A DNA stretch of 7,420 bases, taken from positions 1-7,420 of the forward strand of contig JACDBR010000298.1 in assembly GCA_013694825.1 (NCBI GenBank), written 5' to 3'. Origin of the DNA: Solirubrobacterales bacterium. Its GTDB lineage: Bacteria; Actinomycetota; Thermoleophilia; Solirubrobacterales; 70-9. Below, one piece after another: positions 1 to 6,005 of the stretch (positions are counted from its first letter, which is position 1; each line of letters starts with the position of its first letter). The notes beneath the pieces are model-generated. The model was not told where the DNA came from and did no database searches. It was given only the letters and a program-made list of their open reading frames with translations. The position numbers were made by a program, and so were the translations under genes.

Positions 1-364
1 CGCCGCGGGCAAGCGGGGCTCGGCGGCCAGGACCACGCGCACGGCTACCGGATCGAAGGCAACGCGCAGCGCGGCCGGGACCGCGTCGACCAGGAAGGCC
101 AGCAAGAAGCCTGCCGCTGCCGGCGGCAAGAAGAAGCCGGCCGGTGCGAGACGGCGCAAGCCCGCCGAGACCTCACGCCGACCCGAGCCCGACGTGCGCT
201 CGGTCGGCTCCGGAGGCGGCGAGCCGCCTCCCAGCAACTCTCGAAGCAGCGTCGAGGGGCTCGCCTGGGCTGGCGTGGCGGCCGCCGCCGAGGCGGCAAC
301 GCTCGGCGTCAAGCTCGCGACGAGGGCGCTCGGAGCCGTCCGGGGGGCAGTCGAGCGGAAGTGA
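1..364 (+). CDS. C-terminal end of a Lys/Arg/Ala-rich, histone-tail-like protein (partial)
   Basis: The frame beginning at base 2 is open for 120 codons to a TGA at 362-364; the start lies outside the window. The visible part has three zones. Residues 1-60 are low-complexity and very basic, with runs such as KASKKPAAAGGKKKPAGARR, like the tails of bacterial histone-H1-like or extended HU proteins. Next comes a Pro/Ser/Gly-rich stretch with acidic residues. The last 35 residues (about VEGLAWAGVAAAAEAATLGV, then a basic end, AVERK) look like an Ala-rich amphipathic or weakly hydrophobic helix. The stop overlaps the GTG start of the YihY-family gene (GTGA), so the two are probably co-transcribed. 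Such tails bind nucleic acid or other polyanions in known proteins, but no folded domain is visible here, so I assign no function. That the frame is coding is supported by its reaching the exact overlap. Confidence 0.6.
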   Translation, partial: AAGKRGSAARTTRTATGSKATRSAAGTASTRKASKKPAAAGGKKKPAGARRRKPAETSRRPEPDVRSVGSGGGEPPPSNSRSSVEGLAWAGVAAAAEAATLGVKLATRALGAVRGAVERK

Positions 365-1254
365 GCACGGGGTCAGCGCCGGGCGAGGCCGGCCCCGCTC
401 GTCCCAGCAGGCGCCGTCATTGGTTGCGCGCCTTCTGGGAGCGTGCCTACCGCGAGAACATCACCGGCCTGGCGGCGATGGTCGCCTACAACCTCGCGCT
501 CGCGCTGTTCCCATTCGCCCTGCTGGTCTTGTTCGTTTTCGGACAGGTGATCTCGAATCCCGACGTCGAGTTGGCGGTCCTGAACGATCTTCAAGGGATC
601 TTTCCCGCGGTCGAGCAAGATGAGCTCGCGTGCGCGCTGGCCAGGATTCAATCCAACTCGACCACGATCGGGGTGCTGGCGGCGATCGGCGCGATCTGGA
701 TCGGGACGTCGTTCTGGGGCGCCATGGACACGTCGTTCTGCCGCATCTACCACGTCGAGTGCCGCTCCTGGCTGGCCCAGAAGCGCTTCGCTCTCGTGAT
801 GCTGGTCGTGGTCACGATCTTCCTCGCGGCGAGCGTCGTGGTGCCGATCGCCGAGGGCCTGCTGATCGCCGGCCGCAACGACCTCCCGTTCGGCCTATCC
901 GCGATCTCCTGGCTCGACAATCTCGCCGTGCTGCTGGCGGCGCTGACGATCACCTTCCTGGTCTGCGCGCTGATCTTCTATCTGGTGCCCAAGGGTCACG
1001 TGCCGTGGCACGGGATCTGGCCTGGGGCGCTCTTCGTGACCCTGACGACCGGCCTGGCGAACGCGATCTTCCCCTTCTATCTGACCAAGGTCTCGGGGAT
1101 CGACAAGGTCGGAGGAGCGCTCGGGTTCATCCTGATCGCGTTGCTGTGGTTCTACCTCGTCAGCCTCTCGCTGATGGCCGGCGCGGTGATCAACGCCCTG
1201 CGCTACGAGCTCAAGGACACGGGAACCGTGCGAATCCCAGGATGGCGGCCGTGA
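361..1254 (+). CDS. YihY/BrkB-family integral membrane protein
   Basis: 297-residue protein matching the YihY/virulence factor BrkB family (Pfam Virul_fac_BrkB), once misannotated as ribonuclease BN. The molecular role of the family is unsettled; transport or envelope functions have been proposed. A basic, Pro-rich cytoplasmic N-terminus (1-25) is followed by the family's opening region NITGLAAMVAYNLALALFPF (33-52), then about six membrane segments near 40-62, 102-122, 141-169, 183-209, 217-239 and 250-280. The signature WHGIWPGAL (216-224) and the final GGALGFILIALLWFYLVSLS followed by GAVINAL (251-280) are typical of the family, and the length is usual. The GTG start at 361 is chosen because it gives a full N-terminus and overlaps the upstream stop; the Shine-Dalgarno is weak (GGA just before it, a G-rich run further up). 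The stop overlaps the GTG of the next gene in the same way, suggesting a coupled three-gene unit. Confidence 0.9.
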   Translation: MSTGSAPGEAGPARPSRRRHWLRAFWERAYRENITGLAAMVAYNLALALFPFALLVLFVFGQVISNPDVELAVLNDLQGIFPAVEQDELACALARIQSNSTTIGVLAAIGAIWIGTSFWGAMDTSFCRIYHVECRSWLAQKRFALVMLVVVTIFLAASVVVPIAEGLLIAGRNDLPFGLSAISWLDNLAVLLAALTITFLVCALIFYLVPKGHVPWHGIWPGALFVTLTTGLANAIFPFYLTKVSGIDKVGGALGFILIALLWFYLVSLSLMAGAVINALRYELKDTGTVRIPGWRP

Positions 1255-2345
1255 GCGTCTCGAAGCGAAGCAAGCCACTGGAGGTGACGCTGCTGCCGAG
1301 CCCAACTTCGAGCTCGATCTCACCGCGCGGCCCCGTCGCCTCCTACCAGGAGGCCGAGGCCGATCTGCCGCTCGATGTTCTGGAGCAGCTCTGGAAGCCC
1401 GAGTACCTCGAGCGCCTCGCCCACTCCTACTGGCGCTGGCTACGACGCACGTCGCTCGGGATGCTGAGAATCGTCTACCACCCCCACTCGCGGACGATCG
1501 TGCTGCTGAGCGAGCGCCTGCCGTTGCTCAGATTCCGGCGGCCTGAATACGTCACCGCTGGGCTCGGTCAGGTCACCTGGCGGATCGAGAAGGGGCTGCT
1601 GGTCGCGAGAGCGGGACGCGGGCGCGGCTACCTGAGGTTGACGATTCGCCAGGTCGGCCCCGGCCGCCGGGCCGAAACCCGCCGCGTGCATCTGCGTGCC
1701 GAGGTCAGCAACTTCTATCCCTTCCTGCGCGGCTCGGGGATCTTCGCCAGGATCGGGGTCTTCGTCTACACCTTCACCCAGCTCAAGATCCACGAGCTCG
1801 TGACTCGGGGCTTCCTGCGCTCGCTGGCCCGGCTCGATCTGCCGCCCTCGCCGGTCGGCGCGCTTCGCGATCCCGCCGACCCCGCAGAGCCGATTGAGCC
1901 CGCAGAGCCCGCCGGACCGCCGCGACGTCGAGGCCTGAGCGTGCGCTTCGAGGCGCCGTGCGAGGCGCCACGAGAAGAGCTGTGGAGCCTGCTGGCGCGA
2001 CCGGATCGCTGGCGCGAGTGGGCGCCACACGTCCGCGGGGCAAGCGGATTGGGCTCACCCGAGGTCACCGAGGGCAAGCGCGGCCGAGCAAGCCTGATTG
2101 GCTTCGAGATCGTGCCCGCGACCGTGCTCGGAGTGGTGCCGGGGCGCTCGTGGACCTGGCGGGTGGGGCCGCTTGAACTGACCCACGCAGTCGAGCCCGC
2201 CCCAAGCGGCTGCCTGTCCGTGATCGAAGTCCACTCCCGCGGCCTCGCCGGACGTCTGGCGGCCGCGGCCTATGCGCCGGCCGTCTGGGCGCTCAACCGC
2301 AACCTGGCACGGGTGGCCGCCCGCTCGTCGAGCGCGACGAGCTGA
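1251..2345 (+). CDS. Two-domain protein: unrecognised N-terminal domain plus C-terminal SRPBCC (START-like) domain
   Basis: 364 residues from the GTG at 1251. The reading frame is open far upstream, but that part is an antisense-free shadow of the YihY gene. GTG 1251 is preferred because AGGA lies 8 bases upstream and its GTGA overlap repeats the junction at 361; an ATG at 1242 would add three residues. Residues 1-40 look disordered. Residues 40-200 form a compact mixed alpha/beta region with many aromatics (AHSYWRWLRR at 57-66, NFYPFLRGSGIFARIGVFVY at 154-173) that I do not recognise. A Pro/Glu linker (207-223) leads to residues 228-355, which fit an SRPBCC/polyketide-cyclase-like fold: APREELWSLLARPDRWREWA at 239-258, then beta strands, then a long C-terminal helix ending in NRNLARVAAR. 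SRPBCC domains enclose hydrophobic ligands in a deep cavity; the ligand here is unknown. No signal peptide or clear transmembrane helix is visible. It follows the YihY gene, so a membrane-lipid-related role is possible but is inference. Confidence 0.8.
   Translation: MSVSKRSKPLEVTLLPSPTSSSISPRGPVASYQEAEADLPLDVLEQLWKPEYLERLAHSYWRWLRRTSLGMLRIVYHPHSRTIVLLSERLPLLRFRRPEYVTAGLGQVTWRIEKGLLVARAGRGRGYLRLTIRQVGPGRRAETRRVHLRAEVSNFYPFLRGSGIFARIGVFVYTFTQLKIHELVTRGFLRSLARLDLPPSPVGALRDPADPAEPIEPAEPAGPPRRRGLSVRFEAPCEAPREELWSLLARPDRWREWAPHVRGASGLGSPEVTEGKRGRASLIGFEIVPATVLGVVPGRSWTWRVGPLELTHAVEPAPSGCLSVIEVHSRGLAGRLAAAAYAPAVWALNRNLARVAARSSSATS
1881..1909 (+). repeat. Short tandem repeat encoding the Pro/Glu interdomain linker
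   Basis: The 11-base unit CCCGCAGAGCC occurs at 1881-1891 and again at 1899-1909, a period of 18 bases (six codons). It encodes part of the linker DPADPAEPIEPAEPAGP (residues 207-223 of the SRPBCC protein). In-frame repeats of this kind are prone to change copy number, so linker length may vary between strains. This is a seen repeat; the variability is inference. Confidence 0.6.
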
Positions 2346-2357
2346 GCCGGGCTCGGC
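2341..2357 (+). terminator. Candidate hairpin terminator between convergent genes
   Basis: Bases 2341-2347 (GCTGAGC) pair with 2351-2357 (GCTCGGC) around a 3-base loop, giving a 7-bp GC-rich stem with one G-U pair in the plus-strand RNA. The hairpin covers the TGA of the SRPBCC gene and most of the 17-bp gap before the stop of the convergent SDR gene. There is no U-tract, as is common in high-GC actinobacteria. In the minus-strand RNA the G-U pair becomes an A-C mismatch, so it should work better for the plus-strand genes. Confidence 0.35.
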
Positions 2358-2362
2358 GTCGC

Positions 2363-3322
2363 CTACAGGTGCGCCTCCTCGAGCGCTTCGCGCATCGCCT
2401 GCTCGAGCGGTCGGGGACTGAGGCCGAACATCCGCATCGGCTCCGGATCGCCGACCACCGTCTCGACGGTGAGCCCCGCGATCAACGGCTTCGCAACGTC
2501 GGCGTCTACCGGCGTCACGAGCCCGATCCAGCGCGCTGAGAGGCCCGGCGAGAGCATCGGCACGGAAATCCGCAGCGGCTTTCGCTTGCCCATCACACCG
2601 GCGAGGTCGTCCATCATCCCGCCGTAAGTGGTGACCGTGGGGCCACCGATCTCGATCTCGGCCCCCCGGGCAGCGCCGATCTCGGGCGCTCGAGCGAGGA
2701 AGTCGAGCACGCAGCCGATCGCGATCGGCTGCGTCTTCGTCGTCGTCCACTTCGGCGTGACCATCGCGGGCAGGCGCTTGACGAGGTACATGACGGTGAG
2801 GAAGGACTCGCTCCCGCCACCGATCACCGCCGCGGCGCGGAAGTACGTCAGCGGCACCCCGCTTCGCTCTAGCTGCTTCGCGGTCTCGTGGCGAGACTTC
2901 AAATGCTTCGAATCGCCGAGGCCGAGACCGCCCATGTAGATGATCTGGCCGACGCCGGCGGCCGCTGCGGCGGAGCCGAAGTGCTCGGCGCCCTTGCGAT
3001 CGCGAGTGACGAAGTCGTCATCCTCGGCACCCCGTCCCATCGAGTGGACGAGGTAGTAGGCGACCTCGACCCCGTCGAGCGCCGGGCCCAGCGTCTCGGG
3101 CTCGAGCACGTTGCCCTCGACCAGCTCGCAGCCCGCCTGCTCGAGATCGCGAGCACGCTCGCGGTCACGGACGAGGCAGCGCACCGGGCGCTCGCTCGCC
3201 GCGAGCCGGAGCGAGAGCAGGCGACCGACGTAGCCGGTCGCGCCGGCCACCAGGATCCGGCCGGTTTCAGCGCCGGCGGCGTCCGTAGCGGAAGAGCTCC
3301 GGGTTTCTGTCGCGCCGCTCAT
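2363..3322 (-). CDS. Atypical SDR/NmrA-like NAD(P)-binding protein (DUF2867-associated subfamily, without DUF2867)
   Basis: 319-residue cytoplasmic Rossmann-fold protein. After a Ser/Ala/Thr-rich lead of about 20 residues, RILVAGATGYVGRLLSLRL (22-40) carries the GxxGxxG dinucleotide-binding loop at 27-33. Other segments typical of the YbjT/NmrA-like atypical SDRs are CLVRDRERARDL (49-60), the diagnostic AYYLVHSMG (88-96), IIYMGGLGLGDSKHLKSRHE (127-146), PLTYFRAAAVIGGGSESF (157-174), TQPIAIGCVLDFL (197-209) and EIGGP (224-228). The classical YxxxK catalytic pair is not seen at its usual place, so it may be a sensor or atypical reductase; the substrate is unknown. Close relatives with the YYLVHSMG motif usually run to about 480-500 residues with a C-terminal DUF2867 (SRPBCC-like) domain. 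This one stops just after the Rossmann part, so it is a short form. It lies 85 bases downstream of glpX and converges with the SRPBCC gene. Confidence 0.85.
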   Translation of the reverse strand: MSGATETRSSSATDAAGAETGRILVAGATGYVGRLLSLRLAASERPVRCLVRDRERARDLEQAGCELVEGNVLEPETLGPALDGVEVAYYLVHSMGRGAEDDDFVTRDRKGAEHFGSAAAAAGVGQIIYMGGLGLGDSKHLKSRHETAKQLERSGVPLTYFRAAAVIGGGSESFLTVMYLVKRLPAMVTPKWTTTKTQPIAIGCVLDFLARAPEIGAARGAEIEIGGPTVTTYGGMMDDLAGVMGKRKPLRISVPMLSPGLSARWIGLVTPVDADVAKPLIAGLTVETVVGDPEPMRMFGLSPRPLEQAMREALEEAHL

Positions 3323-3354
3323 CCCAATCCACTACCCGCTTCCGCCCAATCTGT

Positions 3355-3389
3355 CACATCATGTGCAACTAAGCTGCACGAGACGTGCG
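3355..3389. promoter_or_regulatory. Cluster of overlapping inverted repeats between glpX and the SDR gene
   Basis: The 85-base spacer 3323-3407 holds three linked symmetries: CACAT-C-ATGTG (3355-3365), GTGCA-7 bases-TGCAC (3363-3367 and 3375-3379), and GCACG-AGA-CGTGC (3376-3380 and 3384-3388, extended one pair by a T-G wobble to 3375/3389). They share arms, so only some can form at once in RNA. On the minus strand they lie about 20 bases after the glpX stop and 33 bases before the SDR start. They could be a weak glpX terminator or attenuator, or an operator for the SDR gene. There is no U-tract and I see no convincing promoter hexamers, so the role is open. Confidence 0.35.
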
Positions 3390-3407
3390 TGATCCCAAGC
3401 GGGCCAC

Positions 3408-4457
3408 TCAGCCGTAGCGCTCGCCGACGATCTCGCGCAGCTTCGGGCGGTCGTGACGCGCCTGGACGGTGCGCACCGTGCCCGAGCGCGAGCGCATGAC
3501 CAGCGACTCGGTGGTCGCGTGGCCCTCCGAGTAGCGAGCTCCCTGGAGCAGGTCGCCGTCGGTCACGCCGGTGGCGGCGAAGAAGACATCCGAGCCCGAG
3601 ATCAAGCGGTCGGCGTCGAGGATCTCGTCGAGGTCGTATCCGGCCTCCGTGACCACTCGGCGCTCCTCGTCATCGCGCGGCCACAAGCGGCCCAGTATCG
3701 CGCCGCCGAGGCACTTGATCGCCGCCGCCGAGAGCACGCCCTCGGGAGTGCCGCCGATCCCCCACAGCAAGTCGACGTGAGTCCCCTCGCGGACCGCGAA
3801 CAGCGCCGCCGAGACGTCGCCGTCGCTGATCAGGCGGACCGCGCCCCCGGCCTCGCGCACCGCGTCCATCGCCTCCTGGTGGCGTGGGCGGTTGAGCATC
3901 ATCACGGTCACGTCGCCGAGCCCGCTGCCCTTACGCTCGGCGACCTTGCGCACGACGTCGACCAGTGGCTCGTCGAGGGTCAGCAGGTCGGCGATCCGGG
4001 GGCCGCCGGCGATCTTCTCCATGTAGAAGCAGGGACCGGGATCGAACATCGTGCCTCGCTCGGCGAGCGCGATCACCGCGAGCGCGGAAGGCTCCCCCCG
4101 TGCGCAGAGCGAGGTGCCCTCGAGCGGGTCGACCGCAATGTCGACCTCAGGAGGGCTGCCGTCGCCGATCCGCTCGCCGTTGTAGAGCATCGGCGCCTCG
4201 TCCTTCTCGCCCTCACCGATCACCACCAGGCCGTCCATCGGCACCGTGTCGAGCAGCAGGCGCATAGCGTCGACGGCGGCTTTGTCGGCGGCCTCCTTGT
4301 CGCCGCGGCCTACCCAGCGACCGGCGGCCAGAGCGGCGGCCTCGGTCACCCGGACGAGCTCCATCGCCAGGTTGCGGTCCGGGAGGAAGCTCTCCCGGCC
4401 GTCGTGGGAGAGGACGCTGTCCGGCGCGGCGTCGGGGTCCGGGGCCGCCGCGGTCAA
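3408..4457 (-). CDS. glpX: Class II fructose-1,6-bisphosphatase (GlpX)
   Basis: 349-residue cytoplasmic enzyme that hydrolyses fructose 1,6-bisphosphate to fructose 6-phosphate, the committed step of gluconeogenesis; GlpX is the main FBPase of actinobacteria. The core begins at DRNLAMELVRVTEAAALAAG (27-46). The metal and catalytic motifs are intact: GRGDKEAAD (50-58), VVIGEGEKDEAPM (78-90), DIAVDPLEGT (106-115), ISDGDVSAAL (210-219) and GIGGTPEGVLSAAAIKCLGG (233-252). Sedoheptulose 1,7-bisphosphate may also be used, as in some GlpX enzymes. The start is a TTG at 4457-4455, overlapping the stop of the upstream membrane gene (TTGA), with GGAA four bases before it. It gives a disordered N-terminal extension of about 26 residues beyond the usual family start. 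The next ATG (residue 32) would cut into the conserved DRNLA segment, so TTG is preferred. Translational coupling to the membrane gene is likely. Confidence 0.95.
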   Translation of the reverse strand: MTAAAPDPDAAPDSVLSHDGRESFLPDRNLAMELVRVTEAAALAAGRWVGRGDKEAADKAAVDAMRLLLDTVPMDGLVVIGEGEKDEAPMLYNGERIGDGSPPEVDIAVDPLEGTSLCARGEPSALAVIALAERGTMFDPGPCFYMEKIAGGPRIADLLTLDEPLVDVVRKVAERKGSGLGDVTVMMLNRPRHQEAMDAVREAGGAVRLISDGDVSAALFAVREGTHVDLLWGIGGTPEGVLSAAAIKCLGGAILGRLWPRDDEERRVVTEAGYDLDEILDADRLISGSDVFFAATGVTDGDLLQGARYSEGHATTESLVMRSRSGTVRTVQARHDRPKLREIVGERYG

Positions 4458-4945
4458 ACCGTTCCGGGCGCCTTACGACCCTGGCGGCCGCCGCTGTCGA
4501 GCGAGCGCAGATAGCCGGAGACGCTGATCGCGATAGCCCCGCCGAGGGCTATGTAATAGCCGTACTCGATCGTCGTACCGTATTCGAAGCCGCTCTCGGG
4601 CGCCGGGCGCTGGATCAGGCCGTTGTAGGCGATCAGGACGGTCGCCGTGAAGCCGACGATCATCGTCATCTCGCCGGGAGCCCAGGAGAGCTTGTGCTTG
4701 CGCAGCAGGATGTAGGTGAGGATCAGCGGTGCGAGCGCCCCCGCGATCAACAGCCAGCGCAGGATCGGAAAGGTGTCGAAGCCGACGCAGGTGAGCTCGC
4801 CGGTGCCGCAGATCCAGGCCCGCTGCTCGTCGCGCGTCGGCACGTCGGAGAGCGTGAACCACGGCAGCAGCAGGAGCGAAGCGATGATGACCGCTCCCGC
4901 GACTATCCCGACGATCTCCCAGCGCCCCGCCCGTTCGACCCTCAT
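4454..4945 (-). CDS. Small four-helix integral membrane protein of unknown function
   Basis: 163 residues, family not recognised. Four hydrophobic segments are visible: about 11-29 (IVGIVAGAVIIASLLLLPWF), 61-81, 93-111 and 128-147. Charges follow the positive-inside rule: RVERAGR at the N-terminus, LRKHK (81-85) between helices 2 and 3, and RSLDSGGRQGRK at the C-terminus, so both ends should be cytoplasmic. The first outer loop (30-60) holds two cysteines, C46 and C53 (ICGTGELTC), which could form a disulfide. No enzymatic motif is visible. Its stop overlaps the TTG start of glpX by 4 bases, and it lies 44 bases downstream of egtD, all on the same strand. The ATG at 4945 is the natural start; there is no clear Shine-Dalgarno, but a TAGGCT hexamer lies 9 bases upstream, so the message may be almost leaderless. 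A longer frame across this region on the same strand is a shadow with no membrane character. Confidence 0.8.
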   Translation of the reverse strand: MRVERAGRWEIVGIVAGAVIIASLLLLPWFTLSDVPTRDEQRAWICGTGELTCVGFDTFPILRWLLIAGALAPLILTYILLRKHKLSWAPGEMTMIVGFTATVLIAYNGLIQRPAPESGFEYGTTIEYGYYIALGGAIAISVSGYLRSLDSGGRQGRKAPGTV

Positions 4946-4954
4946 CCCGTGGCG

Positions 4955-4960
4955 AGCCTA
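4955..4960 (-). promoter_or_regulatory. Candidate -10 box (TAGGCT) for the membrane protein-glpX unit
   Basis: Read on the minus strand, TAGGCT fits the TANNNT -10 consensus and ends 9 bases before the ATG of the membrane protein. Transcription would then begin within a few bases of the start codon, giving a near-leaderless mRNA, in keeping with the lack of a Shine-Dalgarno. The spacing is the same as at the TAGAGT box before the plus-strand SDR gene at the right edge. I see no good -35 box; it would lie within the end of egtD. Confidence 0.35.
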
Positions 4961-4989
4961 TATGACGTGGGCCGGCCCGGAGCACCCAT

Positions 4990-5997
4990 CTAGCCGGCCG
5001 GGCGAGCCAGGGAGAGGGCGTAGAGGCCCTCGGGATCGGTCCACCACTCGGCGAGCTCGAGCCCGGCGTCGGCGAAGCTCTCCTCGACGCGCTCGCGGGT
5101 GAACTTGGCCGAGATCTCCGTGCGCATCTCCTCGCGCGCCGAGAAGCCGACGCCGAGATCGAGACCTGGCACGTCGACGCTCTGGGAGCGCAACGAGCGC
5201 AGGCGACTGTCGATCCACTCGTTCTGTGGGTCCCAGAAGGCGACGTGCTCGAAGCCGTCGGGGTCGAAGTCGGCGCCGAGCTCGCGGTTTAAGACGTTGA
5301 GGATGTTCTTGTTGAACTCCGCGGTTATGCCCTCGCGGTCGTTGTAGGCAAGCTCGAGGCGCTCGCGGTCCTTGACCAGGTCGGTGCCGAGCAGCAGCGT
5401 GTCGCCCGGGTACATCAGGGTCGCGACTCGCGCCAGGAAGGAGCGCCGCGGACCGGGCCGGAAGTTGCCGATCGTGCCGCCGAGAAAGGCGATCACCGCG
5501 CCCTCCTCGCGTGGGATCCGCTCGAGGTGGGTCTCGTAGTCGCAGACCACGCCGTGGACGCGAAGCTGCTCGTACTCGTCGATCAGCTCCTCGGCGGCGC
5601 GACGCAGGATCTGCTCGGAGATGTCGACCGGAACGTAGGTCTCCAGGCGCCCCGCGGCCGCGATCGCGTCGAGCAGCGTGCGAGTCTTCGCCGACGCCCC
5701 GGAGCCGAGCTCGATCAGCGTCCGCGGCTCCGCTGCTGCGACGATCTCTGCCGCGCGATCGGTCAGGATGCGGCGCTCGGCACGGGCGGGGTAGTAATCG
5801 GCGAGCTCGGTGATGCGTTCGAAGAGCTGCGATCCGCGCTCGTCGTAGAAGAGCTTCGAGGGCAGCTCCTTGAACGGCGCCGAGAGCCCCTCGCGAACGT
5901 CGTCTGCCAGGCCGGCCAGCCAGCCCCGCCCCGGCAGGTGGACCTCGATCGAGACCCGCTCGCCAGGCTCGCTCTCGACCGTCACGGGGTTGTCCAT
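4990..5997 (-). CDS. egtD: L-histidine N-alpha-methyltransferase EgtD (ergothioneine biosynthesis)
   Basis: 335-residue SAM-dependent methyltransferase that trimethylates histidine to hercynine, the first dedicated step of ergothioneine synthesis. Seen motifs: PFKELPSKLFYDERGSQLFE (41-60), ADYYPARAERRIL (66-78), the SAM loop IELGSGASAKTRTLLDAI (95-112), PVDISEQIL (123-131), AFLGGTIGNF (170-179), YNDREGITAEFNKNILNVLN (218-237) and MRTEISAKF (291-299). Set against the M. smegmatis enzyme (321 residues) with an offset of 12, the known histidine-binding residues are all kept: Y39 as Y51, Y56 as Y68 or Y69, N166 as N178, E282 as E294 and S284 as S296; the SAM-binding D141 is D153. Numbering is from memory of the published structure. 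The ATG at 5997 is chosen over the longer open frame because it gives the normal length and lies 8 bases after the egtB stop; the Shine-Dalgarno is poor, so coupling to egtB is likely. Confidence 0.96.
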   Translation of the reverse strand: MDNPVTVESEPGERVSIEVHLPGRGWLAGLADDVREGLSAPFKELPSKLFYDERGSQLFERITELADYYPARAERRILTDRAAEIVAAAEPRTLIELGSGASAKTRTLLDAIAAAGRLETYVPVDISEQILRRAAEELIDEYEQLRVHGVVCDYETHLERIPREEGAVIAFLGGTIGNFRPGPRRSFLARVATLMYPGDTLLLGTDLVKDRERLELAYNDREGITAEFNKNILNVLNRELGADFDPDGFEHVAFWDPQNEWIDSRLRSLRSQSVDVPGLDLGVGFSAREEMRTEISAKFTRERVEESFADAGLELAEWWTDPEGLYALSLARPAG

Positions 5998-6005
5998 CGG
6001 CTTGA

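Noticed and set aside
630..1241. Long open frame extending upstream of the SRPBCC protein (571 codons in all)
   Set aside because: This part overlaps the YihY gene in another frame, is Arg/Asp-rich with no domain, and reflects GC-biased third positions. The real protein begins at about 1251.
3453..4514. 353-codon plus-strand frame opposite glpX
   Set aside because: Its His/Arg/Val-rich composition is the usual antisense shadow of a high-GC gene; glpX on the other strand has all its catalytic motifs.
4968..4977. Palindrome GGGCCGGCCC in the egtD-membrane gene spacer
   Set aside because: Its arms would leave almost no loop, there is no U-tract, and such G/C palindromes are expected by chance here; I do not call it a terminator.
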